Below are positions 48,053 to 57,158 of a stretch of 64,000 nt of DNA, one piece after another. This DNA comes from Verrucomicrobiota bacterium (GTDB taxonomy: Bacteria; Verrucomicrobiota; Verrucomicrobiia; Verrucomicrobiales; Verrucomicrobiaceae), in contig JAFLEI010000019.1 of the NCBI GenBank assembly GCA_017301975.1, positions 62,001 to 126,000 of the forward strand. The letters run 5' to 3'. The position numbers and the translations under genes are program-made. How positions within the stretch are numbered: position 1 is the stretch's first letter; each line of letters begins with the position of its first letter. The notes below the pieces were generated by a model. It had not been told where the DNA came from. It ran no database searches and saw only the letters and a list, made by a program, of their open reading frames with translations.

Positions 48053-50992
48053 ATGCCCGAACTCGACAAGACCTACACACCCGCGGAAGTCGAAGCCCGC
48101 TGGTATCAGCGCTGGCTGGACGACAAATGCTTTGAAGCCGACCCCGCTCGTGTGAGCGAGACCCGCCCGGCCTACTCCATCGTCATCCCCCCGCCCAACG
48201 TCACCGGCATCCTCACGCTCGGCCACGTCCTGAACAACACCATCCAGGACATCCTCGCCCGCCGCGCCCGCATGCTCGGGAAAGAAGTCCTCTGGCTCCC
48301 CGGCACCGACCACGCTGGCATCGCCACCCAGAATGTCGTCGAAAAGACCCTCAAAAAACAGGGCGTCATCAAGCATCGCGACGACCTCGGCCGCGAAGCC
48401 CTCGTCGCCAAAATCTGGGAATGGAAGGAAAAGCACGGCGGCATCATCATCGAGCAGCTCAAAAAACTCGGCGCCTCCTGCGACTGGAGCCGCGAACGCT
48501 TCACCTTCGATCCCGACTACAACGCCTGCGTCATGCGCGTGTTCGTGGACCTCTACAAAAAGGGCCAGATCTACCGTGGCAAACGCATGGTCAACTGGTG
48601 CCCCTCCTCCCTCACCGCCCTCAGCGATGAAGAGGTCGTCATGAAGCCGCAGAAGGGCTTCATGTACCATTTCAAAGTTGAGGTTGTTGAGAAACCCGGA
48701 ACTTGGCTGGAGATCGCCACTACGCGCCCGGAAACCATCCCCGGCGATACAGCGGTTGCCGTGAATCCGAACGATCTGCGCTACGCAGATCTCATTGGCA
48801 AACATGTCCGTCGTCCGCTGCCGCTGGAGAATCAGGCGCAACTTGAAATCATTGAAGATGAGCACGTTGATTTCGAGTTTGGTACTGGCGTTCTCAAAGT
48901 GACGCCTGCACATGACAAAGCAGATTATGAAATATGGCAGCGCGTGCTGAAAAAAGACGCTGAAGAAGCACGCCGCGTCGCTGAGGAAAAAGGTGGCCTG
49001 CACCTGAACTTGAGACACGTCATCGAATATACAGAAGTTATTGATGAGACCGGCAAGATGACGTTGGAGGCGGGGAAAGATTTGGTTGGCTTGGATCGCT
49101 TCGAAGCCAGAAAGAAAGCTTCTGAAATGCTCAATGAACTGGGCGTGCTTATCAAGGAAGAACCTTACCAGAACAATGTGGGCTTCTCTGAGCGTGCCGA
49201 TGTGCCTATCGAACCACGTTTGAGTGAGCAGTGGTTCCTGAAGTATCCGAGCGTGAAGAAAAGCCAAGATGTCGTGGCCAATGGGGCGATGAAATTCCAC
49301 CCCGACCGTTGGGCGAAAGTCTATGACCATTGGATGACTGGTCTTCAAGATTGGTGCATTAGCCGCCAGGTCTGGTGGGGACATCGTGTTCCAGTTTGGA
49401 GTCGCGAAGTTTCCTTCAGTGGACTTGATCAAGATGAACTCGATGGTGTTTCCTGGAAAAATTGGAACAACGGTCTCTTGACGAAAATTGGCGATTTAGG
49501 GGTGGTAAAGATTATCGATGGAAGTGCCGGAGGTGCGGACTTCGAAAGCCAGCCAGATCCTTTGTCTTATAGGATTGAAGTCGCGACAATGGATTCGGAC
49601 CGACAAAAGTTGCTTGAAGCAAACGGCTTCACCCAAGACCCCGACGTCCTCGACACCTGGTTCTCCTCCTGGCTCTGGCCCTTCGCCACCATGGGCTGGT
49701 TGGGTGACAAAGCCCTGGGCGACAAATCCCAAGACTCCACCAATCCAACACTCCGCGCGTTTTACCCCACCACCGATCTCGTCACCGGCCCGGACATCAT
49801 CTTCTTCTGGGTCGCCCGCATGATCATGGCCGGCTTCGAGTGGATGGGCGAGCTCCCCTTCAAGAACGTCTATTTCACCGGCATCATCCGCGACAAACAA
49901 GGTCGCAAAATGTCCAAGTCCCTCGGCAATTCGCCCGACCCTCTGGAACTCATCGCCAGCTTCAGCGCAGACGCTCTCCGCTTTGGCATCATGCGCAGCG
50001 CCCCGCTGGGCCAGGACATCGCCTTCGACGAAAAGAACGTCGAGCTCGGCCGCAACTTCTGCACCAAGCTCTGGAACGCCGCCCGCTTCCGCCAGATGCA
50101 AGGTGGAGAAACCGAAACAGAGATCAGCGCCGCACTCCTCAGCAGCGACGACAAGTGGATCCTCCTCCGCCTCAACACCGCAATTACGGAGGTCACCGCC
50201 GCCCTCGAAGACTACCGCTTCAGCGACGCCACCGCCACCCTCTACCGCTTCTTCTGGAGCGAGTACTGCGACTGGTACATCGAGGCCAGCAAAGCCGTCC
50301 TCCAAGGCACCGATGAAGCACGCAAAGCCAACACCTTGGCCGTCATCGACTTCGTCCTCAGCAACACCCTGCGCCTCTTCCATCCCTTCATGCCCTTCAT
50401 CACCGAAGAGCTGTGGCACGGCATGGGCTTCAACACCGACCTCCCCGCAGATCAGGGCGGCAAAACCATCATGGTCGCCAAGTGGCCCAAGCCCCTCGAT
50501 GCCGATGAACTCGCCTACTTCGGCATCCTCCCCGAAGACGAAAAGACCGCGAACGACAAATACGAAGCCGTCAATCTCGGCCGCGGCTTGAAGAGCACCT
50601 TCAACATCAACAAGCGCGTCCGCTTCGTCCTCAAGCCAAATCAAGAGCTCCCCGCCCACGAGATCGAAGTCCTCCGCATCCTCCTCAATGCCGAGCCCCT
50701 CGATGTCGATGCCGCCTTCTCCCCAACTCAAGGCACCCCCAGCGCCCTCACCCCGCTCGGCACTCTCTACCTCCCCCTCGATGGCCTCATCGACGTCGAA
50801 GCCGAACGCGCCCGCATCGGAAAAGAAGTCGCCAAAGTCGAATCCGAATTGGAAAAGGTCACCGCCAAGCTCGCCGACGAAAAGTTCACCTCCAAGGTCC
50901 CGCAAAAAGTGCTCGACGAGCACCAGCAGCGCAAAACCGACTGGCAGGAAAAACTCGCCAAGCTCAAAGAAATGATGTCCGCCTTGGGGTGA
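48053..50992 (+). CDS. valS: Valyl-tRNA synthetase
   Basis: The 979-aa class-I synthetase starts at ATG 48053 (MPELDKTYTPAEVEARWYQR). The active-site motifs are PPPNVTGILTLGHVLNNT (HIGH-equivalent) and GRKMSKSLGNSPDPLELI (KMSKS). The editing domain lies at about residues 200-410, and a C-terminal coiled coil (VDAERARIGKEVAKVESELE-like, ending LKEMMSALG) is typical of ValRS. It is slightly longer than E. coli ValS because of an insertion around residues 445-520. Codon usage changes sharply within the gene: about 48670-49625 is rich in A/T-ending codons, while both flanks use C/G-ending codons like neighbouring genes. Confidence 0.96.
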   Translation: MPELDKTYTPAEVEARWYQRWLDDKCFEADPARVSETRPAYSIVIPPPNVTGILTLGHVLNNTIQDILARRARMLGKEVLWLPGTDHAGIATQNVVEKTLKKQGVIKHRDDLGREALVAKIWEWKEKHGGIIIEQLKKLGASCDWSRERFTFDPDYNACVMRVFVDLYKKGQIYRGKRMVNWCPSSLTALSDEEVVMKPQKGFMYHFKVEVVEKPGTWLEIATTRPETIPGDTAVAVNPNDLRYADLIGKHVRRPLPLENQAQLEIIEDEHVDFEFGTGVLKVTPAHDKADYEIWQRVLKKDAEEARRVAEEKGGLHLNLRHVIEYTEVIDETGKMTLEAGKDLVGLDRFEARKKASEMLNELGVLIKEEPYQNNVGFSERADVPIEPRLSEQWFLKYPSVKKSQDVVANGAMKFHPDRWAKVYDHWMTGLQDWCISRQVWWGHRVPVWSREVSFSGLDQDELDGVSWKNWNNGLLTKIGDLGVVKIIDGSAGGADFESQPDPLSYRIEVATMDSDRQKLLEANGFTQDPDVLDTWFSSWLWPFATMGWLGDKALGDKSQDSTNPTLRAFYPTTDLVTGPDIIFFWVARMIMAGFEWMGELPFKNVYFTGIIRDKQGRKMSKSLGNSPDPLELIASFSADALRFGIMRSAPLGQDIAFDEKNVELGRNFCTKLWNAARFRQMQGGETETEISAALLSSDDKWILLRLNTAITEVTAALEDYRFSDATATLYRFFWSEYCDWYIEASKAVLQGTDEARKANTLAVIDFVLSNTLRLFHPFMPFITEELWHGMGFNTDLPADQGGKTIMVAKWPKPLDADELAYFGILPEDEKTANDKYEAVNLGRGLKSTFNINKRVRFVLKPNQELPAHEIEVLRILLNAEPLDVDAAFSPTQGTPSALTPLGTLYLPLDGLIDVEAERARIGKEVAKVESELEKVTAKLADEKFTSKVPQKVLDEHQQRKTDWQEKLAKLKEMMSALG

Positions 50993-51057
50993 TCTCCGAG
51001 TCCGTAGTTCGGGCTCTGGAGCAGATGAACCCATAACGTTCATCTGCCGAGGGGTGC

Positions 51058-51102
51058 GTCAAAGGCGCCAGCAAAGTGGTCCGCACACTCCGTGTGCGGT
51101 TT
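51058..51102. repeat. Dispersed short repeat, family D
   Basis: The core GCAAAGTGGTCCGCACACTC then CGTGTGCGG forms a CCGCACAC/GTGTGCGG hairpin. Related copies lie at 63330-63382 and 63561-63600. The gap 50993-51515 shows no gene. Confidence 0.65.
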
Positions 51103-51210
51103 TGGGCAGTCGAGCTCGCTAAGAACTGCCCACACGTCTGAGCGGCACTCGTCCCTGCGACAGCCTCCAACCCTCAATTCCTCCTCAAGCCGCCACAAGC
51201 CCAGCGTCCT

Positions 51211-51243
51211 TGGAGCGCGGAATTCATTCCGCAGCACTCCGCC
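51211..51243. repeat. Dispersed short repeat, family E
   Basis: TGGAGCGCGGAATTCATTCC followed by GCAGCACTCCGCC forms a hairpin. The same frame of bases with a different stem occurs at 63677-63712 (GGAGCGCGGGTCTCCGAACC). Confidence 0.6.
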
Positions 51244-51515
51244 AGCATCCAGCGCTCTTCCCCGCGCCCGTGCGAAGGCCTCCGGCCCTATCCTCGCCCT
51301 ATCTCGCACTCCAGCCACCGCAGCCACCGCAGCCATCCCGCCCACCTCCGCAAAGAAACAGAAGCACGCCATGCGGTCAGCAGTCAGGTTTTCAAGCACC
51401 GCTCAGCGATCAGCCATCACTTCCCAGCATCCCCACATCAAACTTTCAACTTGTCGGCACATCCTGTGCGCCGCCATGCTCCAGCGCCTCACACACTTTC
51501 CACCCGCCCCCACTC

Positions 51516-51923
51516 ATGCTCAAACTCCTGAACCTCTCCTTCCTCCCAAAATCTTCCAATGCCGGCCTGCTCATCCTCCGCCTCTCCGTCGGCCTCTCCA
51601 TGCTCCTCCTCCACGGCCGCGGCAAGCTCATGAACTTCTCCGCCACAGCGGAAAAATTCCCCGCGCTCTTCGGCATGTCTTCCACTGTAAACGCAGGCCT
51701 CGCCGTCTTCGCAGAAGTCGTTTGCTCCGCCCTGCTCATCTTCGGCCTCTTCACCCGCTTCGCAGCACTCATGCTGGCCATCACCATGAGCACCGCCTTC
51801 TTCATGGTCCACAAGATGGCGCTTACAGGTGAGCACAGCGGCGAGCTCGCCCTGGCCTACCTCTTCGCCTACGTCACCCTCCTCTTCACCGGGGCCGGCA
51901 AGTTCTCCGTGGACCGCGCATAA
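51516..51923 (+). CDS. DoxX-family membrane protein
   Basis: The 135-aa protein starts at ATG 51516 (MLKLLNLSFLPKSSNAGLLI). It has four predicted transmembrane helices with the DoxX pattern: LLILRLSVGLSMLLLHGRGK, FAEVVCSALLIFGLFTRFAA, LMLAITMSTAFFMVHKMALT and LALAYLFAYVTLLFTGAGKF. DoxX-like proteins are quinone-linked or redox-associated membrane proteins with poorly defined roles. It is monocistronic, followed by a good terminator. Confidence 0.88.
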   Translation: MLKLLNLSFLPKSSNAGLLILRLSVGLSMLLLHGRGKLMNFSATAEKFPALFGMSSTVNAGLAVFAEVVCSALLIFGLFTRFAALMLAITMSTAFFMVHKMALTGEHSGELALAYLFAYVTLLFTGAGKFSVDRA

Positions 51924-51940
51924 TCTCAATCCGCTCTCAC

Positions 51941-51974
51941 AAAAAAGCCCGACACCAAACTGCCGGGCTTTTTT
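51941..51974 (+). terminator. Bidirectional-type terminator after doxX
   Basis: AAAAAAGCCCG (51941-51951), a 12-nt loop and CGGGCTTTTTT (51964-51974) form a stem with A- and T-runs on either side. It lies 18 nt after the DoxX stop. Confidence 0.9.
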
Positions 51975-51991
51975 CTGCGCGAAGCGCGACC

Positions 51992-52130
51992 GTAGGACGG
52001 GTGTGGCGACAGCCCGCCCGTCCACCAGCGCATGGCGACGCTCTTGCATAATCACGTCATCGCAGCGCCGGTAGGGAACCGCTGCTGCGGGTCCCAAATT
52101 TCGGGTCTGCAACATTCGCAGGCACCAAAA
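51992..52130. repeat. Partial family B repeat followed by a family C repeat
   Basis: 51992-52046 carries the first part of family B (GTAGGACGGGTGTGGCGACA, GCCCGCCCGTCCA), as at 54658 and 54825. 52062-52130 is a family C copy (CAGCGCCGGTAG ... GGGTCCCAAATTTCGGGTCT, GCAACATTCGCAGGC), matched at 57270-57340. The gap 51975-52716 is otherwise made only of repeats. Confidence 0.6.
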
Positions 52131-52338
52131 AACGTTCGCCGTTCATAGAGCAATGAAAAGCAGACCTCCCCCTTCCTCCGACGGATGGCAGAGCCATCCC
52201 AGCCTGTAGCGAGGCGGTTGAGCGGAGCGACACCCCTCGTTTCTACGCGTCCCCATTCCATGACTCCCTCGCATCGCGGAGCGATGCCAGCACGGTTGGC
52301 TCGTCGCTCCGCTGCGCATCCACCACTCCGCCATGCAC

Positions 52339-52470
52339 CAGCCCTGAAGGGGCTGCGTAATATAGCCCAGGGTCAGCCGAGCCTCAGCGAGGCGACCCTG
52401 GGTTAAGGCCATCTTGCTGGGAAGCAAAGCCAGCACTCTCTTCCCGCGCCGCGCTCTCCAGCAGCGTTTT
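52339..52470. repeat. Dispersed intergenic repeat, family A
   Basis: This is the best palindromic copy: AATATAGCCCAGGGT, CAGCCGAGCCTCAGCGAGGC and GACCCTGGGTTA, then GGGAAGCAAAGCCAGCACTC and CCAGCAGCGTTTT. The order of blocks equals that at 38551 and 55085. Confidence 0.75.
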
Positions 52471-52519
52471 CCTCGCCGCCCCGCCCGCTCTTCGCAGCTC
52501 CAGCGCAGTATCTGAGATC

Positions 52520-52652
52520 GAGCATCGAGCATCGAGCATCGAGCATCGAGCATCGAGCATCGAGCATCGAGCATCGAGCATCGAGCATCGAGCATCGAGC
52601 ATCGAGCATCGAGCATCGAGCATCGAGCATCGAGCATCCAGCATCCAGCATC
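52520..52652 (+). repeat. 7-bp tandem repeat (GAGCATC), 17 perfect plus 2 variant units
   Basis: Seventeen uninterrupted copies of GAGCATC occupy 52520-52638, followed by two CAGCATC units to 52652. The array ends 64 nt before the aguB start codon. Such an array is prone to slippage, and because 7 is not a multiple of 3 or near 10.5 it would alter promoter geometry at each step. Confidence 0.95.
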
Positions 52653-52716
52653 CCGTCGTTTTGTCCCCACACCTCCCCTTGCATTCCACCCCCACCCAGT
52701 GAACCGTCACCCTCTT

Positions 52717-53583
52717 ATGGCAAAGGTGACTCTCGGCCTGGTGCAAAGCCGGGCATTCTCAAGCAAGGAAGAAAGCGTGCAGCAGCATGAGCGGCTCATC
52801 CGCGATGCCGCAGCCCGTGGCGCGCAGATCATCTGCCTGCAGGAGCTCTTCAACACCCCCTACTTCTGCATCACGCAGGACACGGAACTCTTCAATCTCG
52901 CCGAGACCGTTCCCGGCCCCACCACCGACAAGCTCGCCCCCCTCGCCAAAGAACTCGGCGTCGTCATCATCGTCCCCCTCTTCGAAAAACGCGGCCCCGG
53001 CCTCTACCATAACACCGCCGCCGTCATCGACGCCGACGGCACCGTGCTCGGCAAATACCGCAAGATGCACATCCCCCAGGATCCCGGCTTCGAGGAGAAG
53101 TTTTATTTCACCCCCGGAGACCTCGGCTACCGCGTCTGGGACACTAAATTTGGCCGTATCGGCGTCCTCATCTGCTGGGACCAGTGGTACCCGGAGGCCG
53201 CCCGCCTCACCGCGCTCATGGGCGCGGAGATCCTCTTCTACCCCACCGCCATCGGCTGGCTCCCCAGTGAAAAAGCCGCACTCGGTGCCGCCCAGCACTG
53301 CGCCTGGGAGACCGTCCAGCGCGGCCACGCCGTGGCCAACGGCTGCTACCTCGCTGCCGTCAACCGCGTCGGCACCGAGCAGCAGAGCGAATTCTGGGGC
53401 CAGAGCTTTGTTGCAAATCCGTATGGAGAAATCGTTGCAAAGGCCTCCGTGAGCGATGAAGAGATTTTGATCGTGCCGTGTGACCTCTCTGCGGTGGAAG
53501 ATTTCCGCCGCATCTGGCCTTTTTTCCGTGATCGCCGCATTGACACCTACGCTCCCCTGACCAAACGCTATATCGATGAGTAA
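52717..53583 (+). CDS. aguB: N-carbamoylputrescine amidase
   Basis: The 288-aa nitrilase-superfamily enzyme starts at ATG 52717 (MAKVTLGLVQSRAFSS); an upstream GTG 18 nt away is weaker. The catalytic triad is visible as Glu in ICLQELFNTPYF, Lys in YRKMHIPQDPGFEEKFYF and Cys in GVLICWDQWYPEAARL. It hydrolyses N-carbamoylputrescine to putrescine. Its stop overlaps the start of aguA by 8 nt, and together they convert agmatine to putrescine. Confidence 0.95.
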   Translation: MAKVTLGLVQSRAFSSKEESVQQHERLIRDAAARGAQIICLQELFNTPYFCITQDTELFNLAETVPGPTTDKLAPLAKELGVVIIVPLFEKRGPGLYHNTAAVIDADGTVLGKYRKMHIPQDPGFEEKFYFTPGDLGYRVWDTKFGRIGVLICWDQWYPEAARLTALMGAEILFYPTAIGWLPSEKAALGAAQHCAWETVQRGHAVANGCYLAAVNRVGTEQQSEFWGQSFVANPYGEIVAKASVSDEEILIVPCDLSAVEDFRRIWPFFRDRRIDTYAPLTKRYIDE

Positions 53584-54628
53584 AGCCTCCTATCCCCAAA
53601 ACTACCGTCTGCCCGCCGAATTCGAGCCGCAGGAGGCAATCTGGCTGTCCTGGCCTTCCAACAAGGAAAGCTGCCCCAAGACTTACCACAAACTGCAGGA
53701 CAAGTTCGGCGAGATCGCCAGCGTCATCTCCCGCTACGAGCGCGTGCGCATCAATGCCCCGATGCTCAGCCACATGAACATCCGCCTCAGCATCGCCGAC
53801 AACGAGGGCGATCTCAGCCAGGTGGATCTCTACGAAAACGCCACCAACGACGTCTGGTGCCGTGACCACGGCCCGATCTTCATCAAGCACAATGAAACCG
53901 GCCAGGTCGCCATCACCGACTGGGAGTTCAACGCCTGGGGCGGCAAGTTCCCGCCATGGGATCTCGACAATGCCATCCCTGAGAAGGCGGCCGCGGCTCT
54001 CAAGATGGAGCGTTTCACCTCCAAGATGATCCTCGAAGGCGGAGCCATCGAAACCAACGGCAAAGGCACCCTCCTCACCACCGAGGCCGTTCTGCTCAAT
54101 CCAAACCGCCACGGCGGCAAGCCCGGCAACAAGGCCGAAGTTGAGAAGGAACTGAAAGCCATGCTCGGTGTCAAAGACATCGTCTGGTTCAAGAAAGGCA
54201 TCGAAGGAGACGACACCGACGGCCACATCGACGACATCGTCCGCTTCATCCGTGAAGACGCCGTCATCTGCATGGTCGAGCCTCGTGACTCCGATCCAAA
54301 CCACAAGGTCCTCAAGGAAATCCGCGAGCGCCTCGATGACGTCAAAGCTCCCGATGGCGGCAAGCTTGAGATCATCGAAATCGAAATGCCCCAGGCCATC
54401 GAAATGAAGGACTGGCGCCTCAGCCGTCTGCCGGCCAGCTACGCCAACTTCATGATCATGAACAACGCCGTGCTCGTCCCGCTTTTTGGTCACAAAAAGA
54501 AGGACGCCGCCGCCGAAGACAAGATCTCCGAATGTTTCCCAGGCCGCGAAATCATCTCCATGATGGCCAAGGATCTCGTCACCGAAGGTGGCGCATTCCA
54601 CTGCATCGGCATGCATCAGCCGAAGTAA
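53576..54628 (+). CDS. aguA: Agmatine deiminase
   Basis: The 350-aa guanidino-group-modifying enzyme produces N-carbamoylputrescine and ammonia from agmatine. Motifs are EAIWLSWPSNKESCPKT, NDVWCRDHGPIFI (Asp), LEGGAIETNGKGTLLTTEAV, DDTDGHIDDIVRF (Asp-His) and the C-terminal TEGGAFHCIGMH, which holds the nucleophilic Cys. In many AguA proteins that motif is GGGNIHCIT, so the local sequence is divergent although Cys is kept. It is the second gene of the aguB-aguA operon. No arginine decarboxylase gene is in the window. Confidence 0.94.
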   Translation: MSKASYPQNYRLPAEFEPQEAIWLSWPSNKESCPKTYHKLQDKFGEIASVISRYERVRINAPMLSHMNIRLSIADNEGDLSQVDLYENATNDVWCRDHGPIFIKHNETGQVAITDWEFNAWGGKFPPWDLDNAIPEKAAAALKMERFTSKMILEGGAIETNGKGTLLTTEAVLLNPNRHGGKPGNKAEVEKELKAMLGVKDIVWFKKGIEGDDTDGHIDDIVRFIREDAVICMVEPRDSDPNHKVLKEIRERLDDVKAPDGGKLEIIEIEMPQAIEMKDWRLSRLPASYANFMIMNNAVLVPLFGHKKKDAAAEDKISECFPGREIISMMAKDLVTEGGAFHCIGMHQPK

Positions 54629-54657
54629 GCCCCGATCTGTTGAAAACAGGCCTTGCC

Positions 54658-54972
54658 GTAGGATGGGTGTGGCGTAAGCCCGCCCGTCCATCAGCGTGTG
54701 GCAAGCTCCATGGCGTCCGCAAACCCTCGAGGTCGGGCGGTCTGGCGAATGAGGAGGTGGAGCATGGGTGTGCCTTCGACGTCAAACACACCCAAGCTAC
54801 GTCCTGAACGCCGCGCCCTTCATCGTAGGATGGGCGTGGCGACAGCCCGCCGGTCCATCGGCGTGTGGCAGGCTCCCATTGCGTACGCCACACCCTCGAG
54901 GTCGGGCGGTCTGGCGAATGAGAAGGTGGAGCATGGGTGTGCCTTCGACGTCAAACACACCCCAACCCTACG
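54658..54972 (+). repeat. Tandem duplication of a ~150-bp dispersed repeat, family B
   Basis: Two units start at 54658 and 54825 (period 167). Each reads GTAGGATGGGTGTGGCG-type start, GCCCGCC-GTCCATC, CCCTCGAGGTCGGGCGGTCT, GGCGAATGAG-AGGTGGAGCA and TGTGCCTTCGACGTCAAACA. A partial copy lies at 51992 and an inverted diverged copy at 23161. No gene is seen in 54629-55515. Confidence 0.85.
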
Positions 54973-55084
54973 GCCTGAGTGCTGCGTCGTTCACCTGATC
55001 GAGAACAGGTCTGTCTCTCGGCCGAATAAGGCTCTTTCTGTCTGAGCATGTCTATGGCGCTTCGTGCCATAGACGGATGCCCTT

Positions 55085-55230
55085 TCTTGAAGGCCAACGG
55101 CCTTCCGGATTATAGCCCGGGGTTGCCGAGCTTTGGCGAGGCTACCCTGGGTAAGGCAGGCATCCAAATCCGGGAAGCAAAGCTAGTGCTCCGCCGCACC
55201 ACGCCACCTGCCAGCAGCGTCTGCAACGTG
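55085..55230. repeat. Dispersed intergenic repeat, family A
   Basis: This copy reads TTGAAGGCCAACGGCCTTCC, GATTATAGCCCGGGGTTGCC, GAGCTTTGGCGAGGCTACCC and TGGGTAAGGC, then CGGGAAGCAAAGCTAGTGCT and CCAGCAGCGTCTGCA. The first hairpin has a different stem (GAAGGCC/GGCCTTC), indicating that structure is kept while sequence changes. Confidence 0.7.
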
Positions 55231-55515
55231 TCCCGCTGCGCACCTGTGCGGCGAGCAATCCACAGGCCCGCCCTCATCCATGGACGCCCCGCCTTCGAAA
55301 ACCACGACAATTGTACTTCCCGAGTTCTATTCTTCCGAACTCATTTTTCAATTTCGCTTGGTACGAGACACCGTGCAGGCAAGGCTTGAATATTCAGCGT
55401 CTCAAAACAGTGGCGCTGAATATCCATAACCAATAAAAATCGCGTAAATAAAGCCTGAAAGTTCACTAAACCCTTACTTGGGGAGGCGTATTGGGTCGCG
55501 TACGTTCGTGGGTCT

Positions 55516-56760
55516 ATGATGGCCCCACGAAACGAGAATGTCTCCCTTCGCTGCCGGTTGCTAGGTGGGATGTCAGCCCTTCTGCTGCTGTCCTCCTGTG
55601 CCCTGCCTGACGAGGCTTTTAAAAATTACTCCGCCGCCACCAAGGTCAGTCAATGGAATGGCGTTCTGGATGCCGTCGGCGGCGGCAGCGTGAAGCGTGC
55701 GGAGAGCGCCAGCAATGCACCGCTCTACAACGGTGCCGCCTCCATGAATGTGCCCACGCACGCGGGCTCCATCAATGACATCGCCCGCCTGTTTGCCGGG
55801 ATGGACTCCTCTTACAGCCAGACCGCAGCCGTCACCGCCCACAAACAGCGCATGGAAAGCCTCTGGGCCTCCCACCAGAACCACCGCCGCGGCCCCCTGC
55901 AGGCTTGGGCCAGTGAAGAAATCGCAGACATCAAAAGCGCCAACGCCATGTTCTACCCCTTCAGCGGGCCGGACTTTCTGTTTGCCAGCGCCCTCTTTCC
56001 CTCCGCTGAGACCTATGTCCTCTGCGGCCTCGAACCCGCAGAGCCTTTGCCTCGCCTCAGCGATCTTTCCCAGGCCGAGATCGACGCCGGCCTCACCGGC
56101 CTTCACAACGCCGTCGCCAACATCATGCAGAACGGCTACTTCATCACCACGGAGATGCGCAGCAATCTGCAGGCCACGCGCTTTCGCGGCGTGCTGCCCC
56201 TGCTCATGGCCTTCATGGCCCGGACCGGCCACACCGTGGAGTCTGTCGATACCGTGCGTCTCGATGGTGCGGGCAATGTCACCCTCTCCGGTTCCTCCGG
56301 AAACACTGGCCTCATGATCCGCTGCCGCAGCGGCTTGGGTTCCTCCAAACGGGTCTTTTACTTCCGCCAGGACCTCTCCAATGGCGGCGTCAGCGCGGGC
56401 GGCCCCTTCCTCACCTTCGTTTCGCGCCTCGGTCGTGTTCCCGCTTTCTTGAAAAGCGCTTCCTATCTCATGCACGAAAGCGGCTTCTCCAACATCCGCG
56501 ACTACCTCCTGCGCCACAGCAGCGCCATCGTCCAGGATCCCTCCGGCGTTCCCTATCGTGATTTCGCCCGCTACGGCTGGAATCTCTGGCTCTACGGCAA
56601 CTATCACGGCACGCTGGAAATCTTCTCAGGCTGTCAGCAGCCCGACTTGGTCGCCGCCTACTCCTCCGGCCGCTACCCCGTGAAGCCCCTGAATTTCGGC
56701 ATCGGCTACCTCATGAACCCCCAGACAACCAGCCTCATGGTGGGCCGTCCGGGTCGGTGA
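55516..56760 (+). CDS. Lipoprotein of unknown function
   Basis: The 414-aa protein has a lipoprotein signal with lipobox LLSSC (Cys near residue 33). The mature part is globular and without repeats. Visible conserved-looking blocks are SINDIARLFAGMDSSYSQTA, FYPFSGPDFLFASALFPSAE, YVLCGLEPAEPLP, FYFRQDLSNGGV, LMHESGFSNIRDYLL and the C-terminal LNFGIGYLMNPQTTSLMVG. The phrase YPFSGPDFLFA suggests a family of cell-envelope proteins I know only as hypothetical. It stands alone before rpmB, in the same direction, and has no catalytic motif that I recognise. Confidence 0.75.
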   Translation: MMAPRNENVSLRCRLLGGMSALLLLSSCALPDEAFKNYSAATKVSQWNGVLDAVGGGSVKRAESASNAPLYNGAASMNVPTHAGSINDIARLFAGMDSSYSQTAAVTAHKQRMESLWASHQNHRRGPLQAWASEEIADIKSANAMFYPFSGPDFLFASALFPSAETYVLCGLEPAEPLPRLSDLSQAEIDAGLTGLHNAVANIMQNGYFITTEMRSNLQATRFRGVLPLLMAFMARTGHTVESVDTVRLDGAGNVTLSGSSGNTGLMIRCRSGLGSSKRVFYFRQDLSNGGVSAGGPFLTFVSRLGRVPAFLKSASYLMHESGFSNIRDYLLRHSSAIVQDPSGVPYRDFARYGWNLWLYGNYHGTLEIFSGCQQPDLVAAYSSGRYPVKPLNFGIGYLMNPQTTSLMVGRPGR

Positions 56761-56840
56761 AAGCCGGAAAGGCAGACTTTTGGTTGACGCCTCTCTGTCC
56801 TCGGCTAGTATCGCGCCCCAATTTTTCCCCAGAACTCATC

Positions 56841-57104
56841 ATGGCTACCATCTGTCAAATCACCGGCGTCGGCGTTACTCGCGGCCACCACATCCATCGC
56901 AGCGGTAAAGCCAAGAAAGAAGGCGGTATCGGTCGTCACATCACCAAGCGTGTGAAGCGCGTCATCCTGCCGAACCTTCGCAAGAAGCGCATCTTCGTTC
57001 CTGAGCTCAACAAGTTTATCGAAGTCAAGCTCAGCGCCCGCGCCCTCAAGACGCTCGACAAAAACGGCGCCTTCGTCACCCTGAAAAAGGCCGGCCTGAT
57101 CTAA
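56841..57104 (+). CDS. rpmB: 50S ribosomal protein bL28
   Basis: The 87-aa protein starts at ATG 56841 (MATICQITGVGVTRGHHIHR). The family pattern is ICQITGVG, then RVKRVILPNLRKKRIFVPE, then LSARALKTLDKNGAF. No zinc-binding Cys pairs are present, so this is the C-minus form. It is followed by a strong terminator and is monocistronic. Confidence 0.96.
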   Translation: MATICQITGVGVTRGHHIHRSGKAKKEGGIGRHITKRVKRVILPNLRKKRIFVPELNKFIEVKLSARALKTLDKNGAFVTLKKAGLI

Positions 57105-57128
57105 TCAGCCCACCCAATTTTCCCCTCA

Positions 57129-57158
57129 GGCGGATCTGGCAGCAGATCCGCCTTTTTT
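57129..57158 (+). terminator. Terminator after rpmB
   Basis: GGCGGATCTG-GCAG-CAGATCCGCC is a perfect 10-bp stem followed by six T. It lies 24 nt after the rpmB stop. Confidence 0.95.

Noticed and set aside
47951..51043. Two long minus-strand frames (about 490 and 515 codons) opposite valS
   Set aside because: They are mirror frames of a strongly biased gene and contain no recognisable domain.
52520..52652. CRISPR array
   Set aside because: The unit is 7 bp, contiguous and without spacers, so it is a tandem repeat.
52143..52746. Minus-strand frames encoding repeats of MLDARCS
   Set aside because: They are only translation of the 7-bp GAGCATC array, open in all frames because the unit has no stop codon.
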